Shown piece by piece: positions 1 to 7,339 of a stretch of DNA of 64,000 bases. Below the pieces are notes generated by a model. The model made no database searches, was not told where the DNA came from, and saw only the letters and a list, made by a program, of their open reading frames with translations. The DNA is from Streptomyces fructofermentans (GTDB lineage: Bacteria > Actinomycetota > Actinomycetes > Streptomycetales > Streptomycetaceae). A program made the translations under genes and the position numbers. The stretch spans positions 127,275-191,274 of the forward strand of contig NZ_BMWD01000016.1 in the NCBI RefSeq assembly GCF_014651055.1, given 5' to 3'. The first letter of the stretch is position 1. Each line of letters begins with the position of its first letter.

Positions 1-588
1 TTCGGCCGCAACTACGCGGAGCACGCCAGGGAACTGGGCAACGAGGTCCCCGACGCCCCGTTCGCCTTCTTCAAGCCGTCCACCTCCGTGACCGGCCCGG
101 GGGACGCCATCGCGTACCCCTCCTTCTCCAGCGAGCTGCACCACGAGGCCGAACTCGCCGTGGTCATCGGCCGCATGTGCCGTGAGGTCCCCCGCGAACG
201 CGTCAAGGACGTCATCCTCGGCTACACCTGCGCCAACGACGTCACGGCGCGGGACGTCCAGCGGCGCGAGAAGCAGTGGGCCCGGGCGAAGGGCTTCGAC
301 ACCGCCTGCCCGCTCGGCCCCTGGGTGGAGACGGACCTCGACCCCGGCGACCTCACCATCCAGTGCACGGTCAACGGGCAGCAGCGCCAGCTCGGGCGCA
401 CCAGCGAGATGATCCACTCCATCGAGGACCTGATCGTCAACATCACCGAGGCCATGACGCTGCTTCCCGGCGACGTGATCCTCACGGGCACCCCCGCCGG
501 GGTCGGCCCACTGAACGTCGGCGACGAGGTCGCCGTCACCATCGAAGGCATCGGCACTCTCACCAACAAGGTGATCAAGCGTGGCTAA
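1..588 (+). CDS. Fumarylacetoacetate hydrolase (FAH) family protein, 5' partial
   Basis: The reading frame is open from base 1, so the start lies upstream of the window. The visible 195 residues form the FAH catalytic core: SELHHEAELAVVIG with the metal-binding glutamates, GYTCANDVTARDVQ, DTACPLGPWV, and the C-terminal DVILTGTPAGVGPL. Members are Mg-dependent hydrolases, isomerases or decarboxylases acting on beta-diketo or 2-oxo acids; fumarylpyruvate or oxaloacetate-type substrates are common in bacterial versions, but the substrate cannot be read here. The stop codon overlaps the start of gltX by 8 bp, so the two are probably co-transcribed, although no functional link is evident. The family call is firm and the specific reaction is unknown. 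Confidence 0.9.
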   Translation, partial: FGRNYAEHARELGNEVPDAPFAFFKPSTSVTGPGDAIAYPSFSSELHHEAELAVVIGRMCREVPRERVKDVILGYTCANDVTARDVQRREKQWARAKGFDTACPLGPWVETDLDPGDLTIQCTVNGQQRQLGRTSEMIHSIEDLIVNITEAMTLLPGDVILTGTPAGVGPLNVGDEVAVTIEGIGTLTNKVIKRG

Positions 589-2056
589 CGGCTCCGTCCG
601 CGTACGTTTCTGTCCGTCCCCGACCGGCAACCCCCACGTGGGCCTGGTCCGCACGGCACTGTTCAACTGGGCGTACGCCCGCCACACCGGCGGCACGTTC
701 GTCTTCCGCATCGAGGACACCGACGCGGCCCGCGACTCCGAGGAGTCGTACCAGCAGCTCCTCGACTCGCTGCGCTGGCTCGGCTTCGACTGGGACGAGG
801 GCCCCGAGATCGGCGGGCCCCACGCGCCGTACCGCCAGTCCCAGCGCATGGACACCTACCGCGAGATCGCCGGCAGGCTGCTCGACGCCGGGCACGCGTA
901 CCACTGCTACTGCTCGACGGAGGAGCTGGACGCGCGCCGCGACGCCGCCCGCGCCGCCGGCAGGCCCTCCGGGTACGACGGCCACTGCCGTGAGCTGACC
1001 GCGGAGCAGAAGGCGGCCTACGAGGCGGAGGGCCGCACCCCGATCGTCCGCTTCCGGATGCCCGACGAGGCGATCACCTTCACGGACCTGGTCCGCGGCG
1101 AGATCACCTACCTCCCGGAGAACGTGCCGGACTTCGGCATCGTCCGGGCGAACGGCGCGCCCCTCTACACCCTGGTCAACCCGGTCGACGACGCCCTGAT
1201 GGAGATCACCCACGTCCTGCGCGGCGAGGACCTGCTCTCCTCCACCCCGCGGCAGATCGCGCTCTACAAGGCGCTGATCGAGCTGGGTGTCGCCAAGGAG
1301 ACCCCGGCCTTCGGGCACCTCCCGTACGTGATGGGCGAGGGCAACAAGAAGCTCTCCAAGCGCGACCCGGAGTCCTCGCTCAACCTCTACCGCGAGCGCG
1401 GATTCCTCCCCGAGGGACTGCTGAACTACCTCTCCCTGCTCGGCTGGTCGCTCTCGGCGGACCGCGACATCTTCGGCGTCGACGAGATGGTCGCCGCGTT
1501 CGACGTCACGGACGTGAACCCGAACCCGGCCCGCTTCGACCTCAAGAAGTGCGAAGCCGTCAACGCCGACCACATCCGGCTGCTCGACGTGAAGGACTTC
1601 GCGGCGCGCTGCGCCCCCTGGCTGAAGGCCCCGTTCGCCCCCTGGGCGCCCGAGGACTTCGACCAGGCGAAGTGGGACGCCGTCGCCCCGCACGCCCAGA
1701 CCCGTCTCAAGGTGCTCTCCGAGATCACCGACAACGTCGACTTCCTGTTCCTGCCGGAGCCGGTCTTCGACGAGGCGTCCTGGACGAAGGCCATGAAGGA
1801 GGGCTCGGACGCCCTGCTCCGCACGGCCCGGGAGAAGCTGGAGTCCGCCGACTGGAACTCCGCCGAGTCCCTCAAGGAGGCGGTCCTCGCCGCGGGTGAG
1901 GCACACGGCCTCAAGCTCGGCAAGGCCCAGGCCCCGGTCCGGGTCGCCGTCACCGGCCGCACGGTCGGGCTGCCCCTCTTCGAGTCCCTGGAGGTGCTGG
2001 GCCGGGAGAGGACGCTGGCCCGCATCGACGCGGCGCTCGGCAGGCTGGCCGCCTGA
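581..2056 (+). CDS. gltX: Glutamyl-tRNA synthetase (likely non-discriminating)
   Basis: A 491-residue class I aminoacyl-tRNA synthetase that attaches glutamate to tRNA. The N-terminus carries the HIGH-type signature in PSPTGNPHVGL and the KMSKS-type loop KLSKRD at about residues 257-262, followed by a helical anticodon-binding domain. The GTG start at 581 lies inside the end of the preceding gene. Actinobacteria generally lack GlnRS and use a non-discriminating GluRS plus the GatCAB amidotransferase, so this enzyme probably also charges tRNA-Gln with Glu; that is family knowledge, not visible in the sequence. Three tRNA-Glu and two tRNA-Gln genes lie 1 kb downstream. A very strong hairpin follows the stop. 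Confidence 0.98.
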   Translation: MANGSVRVRFCPSPTGNPHVGLVRTALFNWAYARHTGGTFVFRIEDTDAARDSEESYQQLLDSLRWLGFDWDEGPEIGGPHAPYRQSQRMDTYREIAGRLLDAGHAYHCYCSTEELDARRDAARAAGRPSGYDGHCRELTAEQKAAYEAEGRTPIVRFRMPDEAITFTDLVRGEITYLPENVPDFGIVRANGAPLYTLVNPVDDALMEITHVLRGEDLLSSTPRQIALYKALIELGVAKETPAFGHLPYVMGEGNKKLSKRDPESSLNLYRERGFLPEGLLNYLSLLGWSLSADRDIFGVDEMVAAFDVTDVNPNPARFDLKKCEAVNADHIRLLDVKDFAARCAPWLKAPFAPWAPEDFDQAKWDAVAPHAQTRLKVLSEITDNVDFLFLPEPVFDEASWTKAMKEGSDALLRTAREKLESADWNSAESLKEAVLAAGEAHGLKLGKAQAPVRVAVTGRTVGLPLFESLEVLGRERTLARIDAALGRLAA

Positions 2057-2067
2057 CCGCACGGCAC

Positions 2068-2124
2068 ACGTACTGAGGGAGGGGGCGGCGTCCGGTCCGG
2101 ACGCCGCCCCCTCCCTCAGTACGT
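2068..2124. terminator. Perfect 28-bp inverted repeat after gltX
   Basis: Arms 2068-2095 and 2097-2124 are exact reverse complements around a single central base, making a very stable hairpin 11 nt after the gltX stop. It has no obvious U-tract. It is most likely a (bidirectional) transcription terminator or 3'-end stabiliser, separating gltX from the next gene. Confidence 0.85.
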
Positions 2125-2215
2125 GGCCTCCGCCCCGGGGGGTCCCGGCCCGTGCCGGCGCGGTGCGGCCGCGGACCGCCGGACAGGGCGGAAGGGTCCG
2201 GGTTACCGTCGATTC

Positions 2216-2971
2216 ATGACGATCAGAGCCGTGGTGTGGGACGTGGACGACACGATTTTCGACTACACCGCGGCGGACCGCGCCGGGATGCGCGGACACC
2301 TGGCCGCCGAGGGCCTGCTCGACGCGTTCCCCTCCGTCGAGCAGGCCCTCGACCGCTGGCGGGAGCTGACCGACCTGCAGTGGGAGCGCTTCGCGGCGGG
2401 CGGTGTGGACTGGGAGACCAGCCGCCGGGACCGCGTGCGGGCCTTCGTGGACCGTCCGCTGACCGACCCCGAGGCTGAGGACTGGTTCCAGCGGTACCTG
2501 CGGCACTACGAGGGCGCCTGGGCGCTGTTCCCCGACGTGCTGCCCGTCCTCGACGCCCTGGCGGGCAGCCACCGCCACTCGGTGCTCTCCAACTCCAGCC
2601 TGCGCGTCCAGGAGCACAAGCTGCGCGTCCTCGGTGTGCGGGACCGCTTCGAGTCCGTCCTGTGCGCGGCCGAACTCGGCGTCCACAAGCCGGCGGCGGA
2701 GGCCTTCCACGCGGCCTGCGACGCCCTGGAACTGTCGCCGCGCGAGGTCGCGTACGTGGGCGACCACCCGGAGATCGACGGACGGGGCGCCGCCGACGCG
2801 GGGCTGTTCTCGGTCTGGATCGACCGCGCCGGAGTGAGGGCGGTCACGGCCCCCGGGGAGGCGCCGGAGGCCGGGCGGCCCACCGGCCCGCGCCGGATCG
2901 CCTCGCTGGCCGAACTCCCCGCGATCCTCCGCCTCGATACCCGTTTTGGAGCGCCGTCCACCTTCGGGTAA
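2216..2971 (+). CDS. HAD-family hydrolase
   Basis: A 251-residue haloacid dehalogenase-superfamily protein, probably a small-molecule phosphatase. Motif I is WDVDDTIFDYT, with nucleophile D9 and acid/base D11. Motif II is in SVLSNSS, the motif III lysine is in GVHKP, and motif IV is YVGDHPEID. A helical cap lies between motifs I and II. I chose ATG 2216; longer in-frame starts would run through low-complexity sequence after the terminator. A TACCGT hexamer ends about 7 nt before the ATG, compatible with a leaderless transcript. The substrate is unknown. The 3' end of the gene carries the promoter of the downstream tRNA cluster. Confidence 0.88.
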   Translation: MTIRAVVWDVDDTIFDYTAADRAGMRGHLAAEGLLDAFPSVEQALDRWRELTDLQWERFAAGGVDWETSRRDRVRAFVDRPLTDPEAEDWFQRYLRHYEGAWALFPDVLPVLDALAGSHRHSVLSNSSLRVQEHKLRVLGVRDRFESVLCAAELGVHKPAAEAFHAACDALELSPREVAYVGDHPEIDGRGAADAGLFSVWIDRAGVRAVTAPGEAPEAGRPTGPRRIASLAELPAILRLDTRFGAPSTFG

Positions 2972-2974
2972 TGT
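2946..2974 (+). promoter_or_regulatory. Promoter for the tRNA-Gln/Glu cluster
   Basis: TTGGAG (2946-2951), a 17-nt spacer and TAATGT (2969-2974) form a good vegetative (HrdB-type) promoter overlapping the end of the HAD gene. Transcription would start near 2981, about 80 nt before the first tRNA. No other candidate precedes the cluster. Confidence 0.65.
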
Positions 2975-3062
2975 TCTTCCTGCGCCGCCGGACAGCGGGC
3001 CGAAAGGCCGGGAACAGGAGGCGCAAGCTAAAACAAGATCCCCTCCGGGGATGGCGTTTCAG

Positions 3063-3134
3063 TGGCCTATGGTGTAATTGGCAGCACGACGGTTTCTGGT
3101 TCCGTTAGTCTAGGTTCGAGTCCTGGTAGGCCAG
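3063..3134 (+). tRNA. tRNA-Gln (CTG)
   Basis: A 72-nt cloverleaf. The acceptor stem TGGCCTA pairs with TAGGCCA, discriminator G. The anticodon loop TTCTGGT gives CTG (codon CAG). The T-arm is GGTTCGAGTCC. CCA is not encoded. First of five tRNA genes. Confidence 0.95.
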
Positions 3135-3175
3135 CTCGCAGAGCTCATCTGCACCGCGGAGACCAGCTCCGCAAA

Positions 3176-3248
3176 GCCCCCGTTGTGTAGCGGCCTAGCA
3201 CGCTGCCCTCTCAAGGCAGTAGCGCCGGTTCGAATCCGGTCGGGGGTA
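3176..3248 (+). tRNA. tRNA-Glu (CTC)
   Basis: A 73-nt cloverleaf. The acceptor GCCCCCG pairs with CGGGGGT, discriminator A. The anticodon stem is CTGCC/GGCAG with loop CTCTCAA, anticodon CTC (codon GAG). CCA is not encoded. It differs from the other two tRNA-Glu genes in one anticodon-stem base pair. Confidence 0.95.
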
Positions 3249-3310
3249 CAGATCCTTCCCAGGGGGACAGTCCGGGTCGCACCCGCTGACTCTCATGCAG
3301 GATCGCTAGG

Positions 3311-3383
3311 GCCCCCGTTGTGTAGCGGCCTAGCACGCCGCCCTCTCAAGGCGGTAGCGCCGGTTCGAATCCGGTCGGGGGTA
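3311..3383 (+). tRNA. tRNA-Glu (CTC)
   Basis: A 73-nt cloverleaf with anticodon CTC and anticodon stem CCGCC/GGCGG. It is identical over its length to the copy at 3501-3573. CCA is not encoded. Confidence 0.95.
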
Positions 3384-3399
3384 CTGGTCTAAACCACCA

Positions 3400-3471
3400 T
3401 GGGCTATGGTGTAATTGGCAACACTACGGTTTCTGGTACCGTCATTCTAGGTTCGAGTCCTGGTAGCCCAG
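3400..3471 (+). tRNA. tRNA-Gln (CTG)
   Basis: A 72-nt cloverleaf. The acceptor TGGGCTA pairs with TAGCCCA, discriminator G. The anticodon loop TTCTGGT gives CTG. It is an isodecoder of the first tRNA-Gln, differing in the acceptor stem, D-arm and anticodon-stem region. Confidence 0.95.
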
Positions 3472-3500
3472 CTCCGCATCAGCGGAAACGCATGATGCAG

Positions 3501-3573
3501 GCCCCCGTTGTGTAGCGGCCTAGCACGCCGCCCTCTCAAGGCGGTAGCGCCGGTTCGAATCCGGTCGGGGGTA
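3501..3573 (+). tRNA. tRNA-Glu (CTC)
   Basis: A 73-nt cloverleaf identical to the gene at 3311-3383, anticodon CTC. It is the last tRNA of the cluster and is followed within 7 nt by a terminator hairpin. Confidence 0.95.
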
Positions 3574-3579
3574 CAACGA

Positions 3580-3613
3580 GAAGAGGCCCTCCCCATTCGG
3601 GGAGGGCCTCTTC
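3580..3613 (+). terminator. Terminator of the tRNA cluster
   Basis: The 15-bp perfect arms 3580-3594 and 3599-3613 close a 4-nt ATTC loop directly after the last tRNA. Confidence 0.9.
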
Positions 3614-3654
3614 CGTGTTCGTCCCGAGTTCTCGGCGGGAGGGACGGCAACTGC

Positions 3655-3686
3655 GGCCGGTCGCTGCGGCGTTGGAGCGACCGGCC
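3655..3686 (-). terminator. Probable ndgR terminator
   Basis: The 11-bp arms 3655-3665 and 3676-3686 with a 10-nt loop lie 41 nt beyond the ndgR stop, between converging transcripts. Confidence 0.6.
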
Positions 3687-3726
3687 GGTATCGCCGGTTG
3701 GGTGCGGGTCGGTTCGGCGCGGTACG

Positions 3727-4443
3727 TCAGCCCGTACGGCGCAGGGCCTCCGAGAGGCGTCCGGCCGCGTCGATGACGGCCTGGGCGTGCATACGGCCCG
3801 GGTGGCGCGTCAGGCGCTCGATCGGTCCGGAGACGGAGACGGCGGCCACGACGCGGTTGGAGGGTCCGCGCACCGGCGCGGAGACGGACGCGACGCCCGG
3901 CTCGCGCTCGCCGATCGACTGGGCCCAGCCCCGGCGCCGGACACCCGACAGGGCCGTCGCCGTGAAGCGGGCGCCCTGGAGTCCGCGGTGCAGGCGCTCC
4001 GGCTCCTCCCAGGCCATCAGGATCTGCGCCGACGAGCCGGCCTTCATGGTGAGCGTCGAGCCGACCGGGACCGTGTCCCTGAGGCCCGAAAGGCGCTCCG
4101 CCGCGGCGACGCAGATGCGCATGTCGCCCTGGCGGCGGTAGAGCTGCGCGCTCTCGCCCGTGACGTCGCGCAGATGCGTGAGCACCGGGCCCGCCGTCGC
4201 GAGGAGGCGGTCCTCGCCGGCGGCCGCGGCCAGCTCGGCCAGCCGCGGGCCGAGGATGAACCGGCCCTGCATGTCGCGCGCCACCATGCGGTGGTGTTCA
4301 AGTGCCACGGCGAGGCGATGTGCCGTGGGTCGTGCCAGTCCGGTCGCCGCGACCAGTCCCGCGAGGGTGGCCGGACCGGACTCCAGGGCGCTCAGGACAA
4401 GGGCTGCCTTGTCCAGAACGCCGACGCCGCTACTGTTGTCCAT
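3727..4443 (-). CDS. ndgR: IclR-family transcriptional regulator NdgR
   Basis: A 238-residue regulator with an N-terminal winged helix-turn-helix (about residues 5-65; recognition region TGLARPTAHRLAVALEHHRM) and a C-terminal IclR effector-binding domain. Start ATG 4443 gives MDNSSGVGVLDKAA, the length I recall for Streptomyces NdgR/AreB; the open frame continues upstream but into the intergenic region. NdgR is known to control leucine and other amino-acid biosynthesis and to affect antibiotic production. It is divergent from leuCD across a 192-bp spacer, the arrangement in which NdgR binds upstream of leuC. Identity rests on family plus this conserved neighbourhood. Confidence 0.93.
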   Translation of the reverse strand: MDNSSGVGVLDKAALVLSALESGPATLAGLVAATGLARPTAHRLAVALEHHRMVARDMQGRFILGPRLAELAAAAGEDRLLATAGPVLTHLRDVTGESAQLYRRQGDMRICVAAAERLSGLRDTVPVGSTLTMKAGSSAQILMAWEEPERLHRGLQGARFTATALSGVRRRGWAQSIGEREPGVASVSAPVRGPSNRVVAAVSVSGPIERLTRHPGRMHAQAVIDAAGRLSEALRRTG

Positions 4444-4635
4444 GAAACGATACTCGCGTCTCACTCTGTGAAACGCAAGTTCAATTTCCGGTGGAACGCG
4501 CCACCCTTGTACACACAGTGGCCCGCGGACCAACGGGCCCGGCGGACGACGTCCGGTACGAGGGGTAACGGACGTCCACCGCCCCGTAAATCTCTAGTTG
4601 GGCCGGCGCCACACAAGCCGGCCGGAGGGAAAGCG
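4444..4635. promoter_or_regulatory. ndgR-leuC divergent regulatory spacer
   Basis: This 192-bp region holds both promoters. Near the ndgR start there are two GAAACG copies and a GTTC-N11-GAAC element around 4474-4497, which could be the IclR-type operator. No leucine-rich leader peptide or attenuator is visible before leuC. The operator assignment is inference. Confidence 0.45.
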
Positions 4636-6069
4636 ATGGGTAGGACACTCGCGGAGAAGGTCTGGGACGACCACGTCGTCCGGCGCGCCGAGGGCGAGCC
4701 CGACCTCCTCTTCATCGATCTGCACCTGCTGCACGAGGTGACCAGCCCGCAGGCCTTCGACGGTCTGCGTCAGGCGGGGCGCCCGGTGCGCCGCCTCGAC
4801 CTCACCATCGCCACCGAGGATCACAACACCCCGACCCTCGACATCGACAAGCCCATCGCGGACCCGGTCTCCCGGGCCCAACTGGAGACGCTGCGCAAGA
4901 ACTGCGCCGACTTCGGCGTGCGCCTGCACTCGCTGGGCGACGTCGAGCAGGGCGTCGTGCACGTCGTGGGGCCGCAACTCGGCCTGACCCAGCCCGGCAC
5001 GACGGTCGTGTGCGGCGACTCCCACACCTCCACGCACGGCGCCTTCGGCGCGCTCGCGTTCGGCATCGGCACCTCCCAGGTCGAGCACGTGCTGGCCACC
5101 CAGACGCTGCCGCTGGCCCGCCCGAAGACCATGGCCATCACGGTCGACGGCGAACTGCCCGACGGCGTCACCGCCAAGGACCTGATCCTGGCGATCATCG
5201 CCAGGATCGGTACCGGCGGCGGCCAGGGCTACATCCTGGAGTACCGCGGCCCGGCCATCGAGAAGCTCTCGATGGAGGCCCGGATGACCATCTGCAACAT
5301 GTCGATCGAGGCCGGGGCCCGCGCGGGCATGATCGCGCCGGACGAGACCACCTTCGCCTACCTCAAGGGCCGCGCCCACGCGCCCGAGGGCGAGGACTGG
5401 GACGCGGCCGTCGCGTACTGGAAGACCCTGAGGACGGACCAGGACGCGGAATTCGACGCCGAGGTCGTCATCGACGGCGCCGCGCTCTCGCCGTTCGTCA
5501 CCTGGGGCACCAACCCCGGGCAGGGCCTGCCGCTTTCGGCGTCCGTCCCCGATCCTGCTTCGTACGAGGACGCTTCGGAGCGCCTCGCCGCCGAAAAGGC
5601 CCTGGAATACATGGGGTTGGACGCCGGGCAGCCGCTGCGCGACATCAAGGTGGACACCGTCTTCGTAGGTTCGTGCACCAACGGCCGCATCGAGGACCTG
5701 CGCGCCGCCGCGTCGATCGTCGAGGGCCGCAAAGTCGCCGACGGCGTAAGGATGCTGGTGGTCCCCGGCTCCGCGCGGGTCGGTCTGCAGGCCGTCTCCG
5801 AGGGCCTGGACGTGGTCTTCAAGGAGGCGGGCGCCGAATGGCGGCACGCGGGCTGTTCGATGTGTCTGGGCATGAACCCCGACCAGCTGGCCCCCGGTGA
5901 GCGCTCCGCGTCCACCTCGAACCGCAACTTCGAGGGCAGGCAGGGCAAGGGCGGCCGCACGCACCTCGTCTCGCCGCAGGTCGCGGCGGCGACCGCCGTA
6001 CTGGGCCATCTGGCCTCGCCGGCCGACCTGTCCGACGCGCCCGCCGCCCGTACGCCCGCTGGAGTCTGA
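4636..6069 (+). CDS. leuC: 3-isopropylmalate dehydratase large subunit
   Basis: A 477-residue aconitase-family subunit that, with LeuD, isomerises 2- to 3-isopropylmalate in leucine biosynthesis. The 4Fe-4S ligands are visible as the cysteine in VFVGSCTNGRIEDL and the pair in HAGCSMCLGMNPD; VVCGDSHTSTHGAFG is the conserved substrate-site segment. ATG 4636 follows GGAGGGAAAGCG and gives the usual N-terminus MGRTLAEKVWDDHVV. Upstream in-frame codons run through the tRNA region and are not real. It is followed after 5 nt by leuD. Probably regulated by the divergent NdgR. Confidence 0.98.
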   Translation: MGRTLAEKVWDDHVVRRAEGEPDLLFIDLHLLHEVTSPQAFDGLRQAGRPVRRLDLTIATEDHNTPTLDIDKPIADPVSRAQLETLRKNCADFGVRLHSLGDVEQGVVHVVGPQLGLTQPGTTVVCGDSHTSTHGAFGALAFGIGTSQVEHVLATQTLPLARPKTMAITVDGELPDGVTAKDLILAIIARIGTGGGQGYILEYRGPAIEKLSMEARMTICNMSIEAGARAGMIAPDETTFAYLKGRAHAPEGEDWDAAVAYWKTLRTDQDAEFDAEVVIDGAALSPFVTWGTNPGQGLPLSASVPDPASYEDASERLAAEKALEYMGLDAGQPLRDIKVDTVFVGSCTNGRIEDLRAAASIVEGRKVADGVRMLVVPGSARVGLQAVSEGLDVVFKEAGAEWRHAGCSMCLGMNPDQLAPGERSASTSNRNFEGRQGKGGRTHLVSPQVAAATAVLGHLASPADLSDAPAARTPAGV

Positions 6070-6074
6070 GAGCC

Positions 6075-6668
6075 ATGGAAGCATTCACCACGCACACCGG
6101 CCGGGCCGTCCCGCTGCGCCGCAGCAACGTCGACACCGACCAGATCATCCCCGCCCACTGGCTCAAGAAGGTGACCAGGGACGGTTTCGAGGACGGGCTG
6201 TTCGAGGCCTGGCGCAAGGACCCGTCGTTCATCCTCAACCAGCCCGAGCGCGAGGGCGCCACGGTCCTGGTGGCTGGCCCCGACTTCGGTACGGGCTCCT
6301 CCCGCGAGCACGCCGTGTGGGCGCTGCAGAACTACGGCTTCAAGGCCGTCGTCTCGTCCCGCTTCGCCGACATCTTCCGCGGCAACTCGCTCAAGAACGG
6401 CCTGCTCACGGTGGTTCTGGAGCAGAAGATCGTGGACGCGCTGCAGGAACTCGCGGAGCGGGATCCGCAGGCCGAGATCACGGTCGACCTGGAGGCGCGC
6501 GAGGTGCGCGCCGAGGGCATCACGGCGGCCTTCGAGCTCGACGAGAACGCCCGCTGGCGGCTGCTGAACGGGCTGGACGACATCTCCATCACCCTGCAGA
6601 ACGAGGCGGACATCACCGCGTACGAGGCCAAGCGGCCCTCGCACAAGCCGCGGACCGTCCAGGTCTGA
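6075..6668 (+). CDS. leuD: 3-isopropylmalate dehydratase small subunit
   Basis: A 197-residue partner of LeuC (swivel domain of the aconitase fold). Conserved segments are RRSNVDTDQIIPAHWLK near the N-terminus and GPDFGTGSSREHAVWAL. Length is typical. Translation is probably coupled to leuC across the 5-nt gap. Two hairpin terminators follow within 160 nt. Confidence 0.98.
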   Translation: MEAFTTHTGRAVPLRRSNVDTDQIIPAHWLKKVTRDGFEDGLFEAWRKDPSFILNQPEREGATVLVAGPDFGTGSSREHAVWALQNYGFKAVVSSRFADIFRGNSLKNGLLTVVLEQKIVDALQELAERDPQAEITVDLEAREVRAEGITAAFELDENARWRLLNGLDDISITLQNEADITAYEAKRPSHKPRTVQV

Positions 6669-6750
6669 CCTCCCCGGCGACCGCGGACTGCGCCGGTCCC
6701 GGCCGGAACGGCCCTCCGCGCGGCTGATCCCAGCCGCCGCAACAGGCCTC

Positions 6751-6782
6751 TGTACCCCCAATCGTGGACGGTTGGGGGTACA
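6751..6782 (+). terminator. leuCD terminator 1
   Basis: The 11-bp perfect arms TGTACCCCCAA and TTGGGGGTACA enclose a further short CGT/ACG stem. It lies 82 nt after leuD. Confidence 0.85.
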
Positions 6783-6798
6783 TCTGTGTCCGGCTCCG

Positions 6799-6824
6799 AA
6801 AGGGGTGTTCCGGCCCCTTTGTTT
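6799..6824 (+). terminator. leuCD terminator 2
   Basis: AAAGGGG and CCCCTTT arms with an 8-nt loop, followed by GTTT, a second small intrinsic-type hairpin backing up the first. Confidence 0.6.
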
Positions 6825-6894
6825 GGCTTCAACTGCCCTTGTTTCAACGGTGCTTGGTGGGGTAGCCGAGCGGAGGCGGAGCCTGGCGGGCAGG

Positions 6895-6964
6895 TGCGCA
6901 GGAGGCCCTGGGGAGGCGGTAGTTACCCCCTGCGCAGGCGACAACTCGCCCCAGATGGCACAAT
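6895..6964 (+). promoter_or_regulatory. Palindromic promoter region of the 6971 gene
   Basis: TGCGCAGG (6895-6902) and CCTGCGCA (6929-6936) flank an inner palindrome GGTAGTTACC (6918-6927). A CACAAT hexamer (6959-6964) ends 6 nt before the ATG at 6971, suggesting a leaderless transcript from a promoter lying under the inverted repeat. Operator function is inferred. Confidence 0.4.
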
Positions 6965-6970
6965 CTGTGC

Positions 6971-7201
6971 ATGGAACACGACGGCCAACTCGAGCTCTAT
7001 GCGGCGGTCGCGTCCCAACTCAAGGAAGCGCACACAACAGTGCGCGCACTGCAAGTCCCGGAGGGCGTACGGATGGCGCTGACCCGGAAGCTGCTGGTCA
7101 TTACGGCCGCGGCCAAACACGATCTCGCCGACGCGACAAGGCGGCTGGAGCGGTTCACGACGGACCTCGACGAGGGCCGATTCCCCGAAGAGGAACGCTG
7201 A
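6971..7201 (+). CDS. Small conserved helical protein
   Basis: A 76-residue acidic protein, predicted almost entirely helical (MEHDGQLELYAAVASQLKEA to the C-terminus), with no membrane segment, cysteines or recognisable catalytic motif. It sits between leuCD and hupS, and I recall a hypothetical gene at the same place in other Streptomyces. It probably has its own promoter, since two terminators precede it and a CACAAT hexamer ends just before the ATG. Function unknown. Confidence 0.8.
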   Translation: MEHDGQLELYAAVASQLKEAHTTVRALQVPEGVRMALTRKLLVITAAAKHDLADATRRLERFTTDLDEGRFPEEER

Positions 7202-7259
7202 GGGACTTCCCCGCAGCCCGAGTTCGTTGCGGCACAAGGGTGATTAGCCCGTTTCGTGT

Positions 7260-7288
7260 TTGATTTGCGGTATATATCTGCCTAACGT
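7260..7288 (+). promoter_or_regulatory. hupS promoter
   Basis: TTGATT (7260-7265), an exact 17-nt spacer rich in TA steps, and TAACGT (7283-7288). Predicted start near 7295 gives a leader of about 45 nt ending in GAAGGGGAA before the GTG. Confidence 0.6.
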
Positions 7289-7339
7289 GCGAAAAAGCTT
7301 GAACACTTTCGTTCTGGCAATGTCTCCGAAGGGGAAGAC

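Noticed and set aside
3508..4635. An N-terminal extension of LeuC reading through the tRNA cluster and ndgR
   Set aside because: The frame is open by chance; the real LeuC N-terminus MGRTLAEKVWDD is at 4636.
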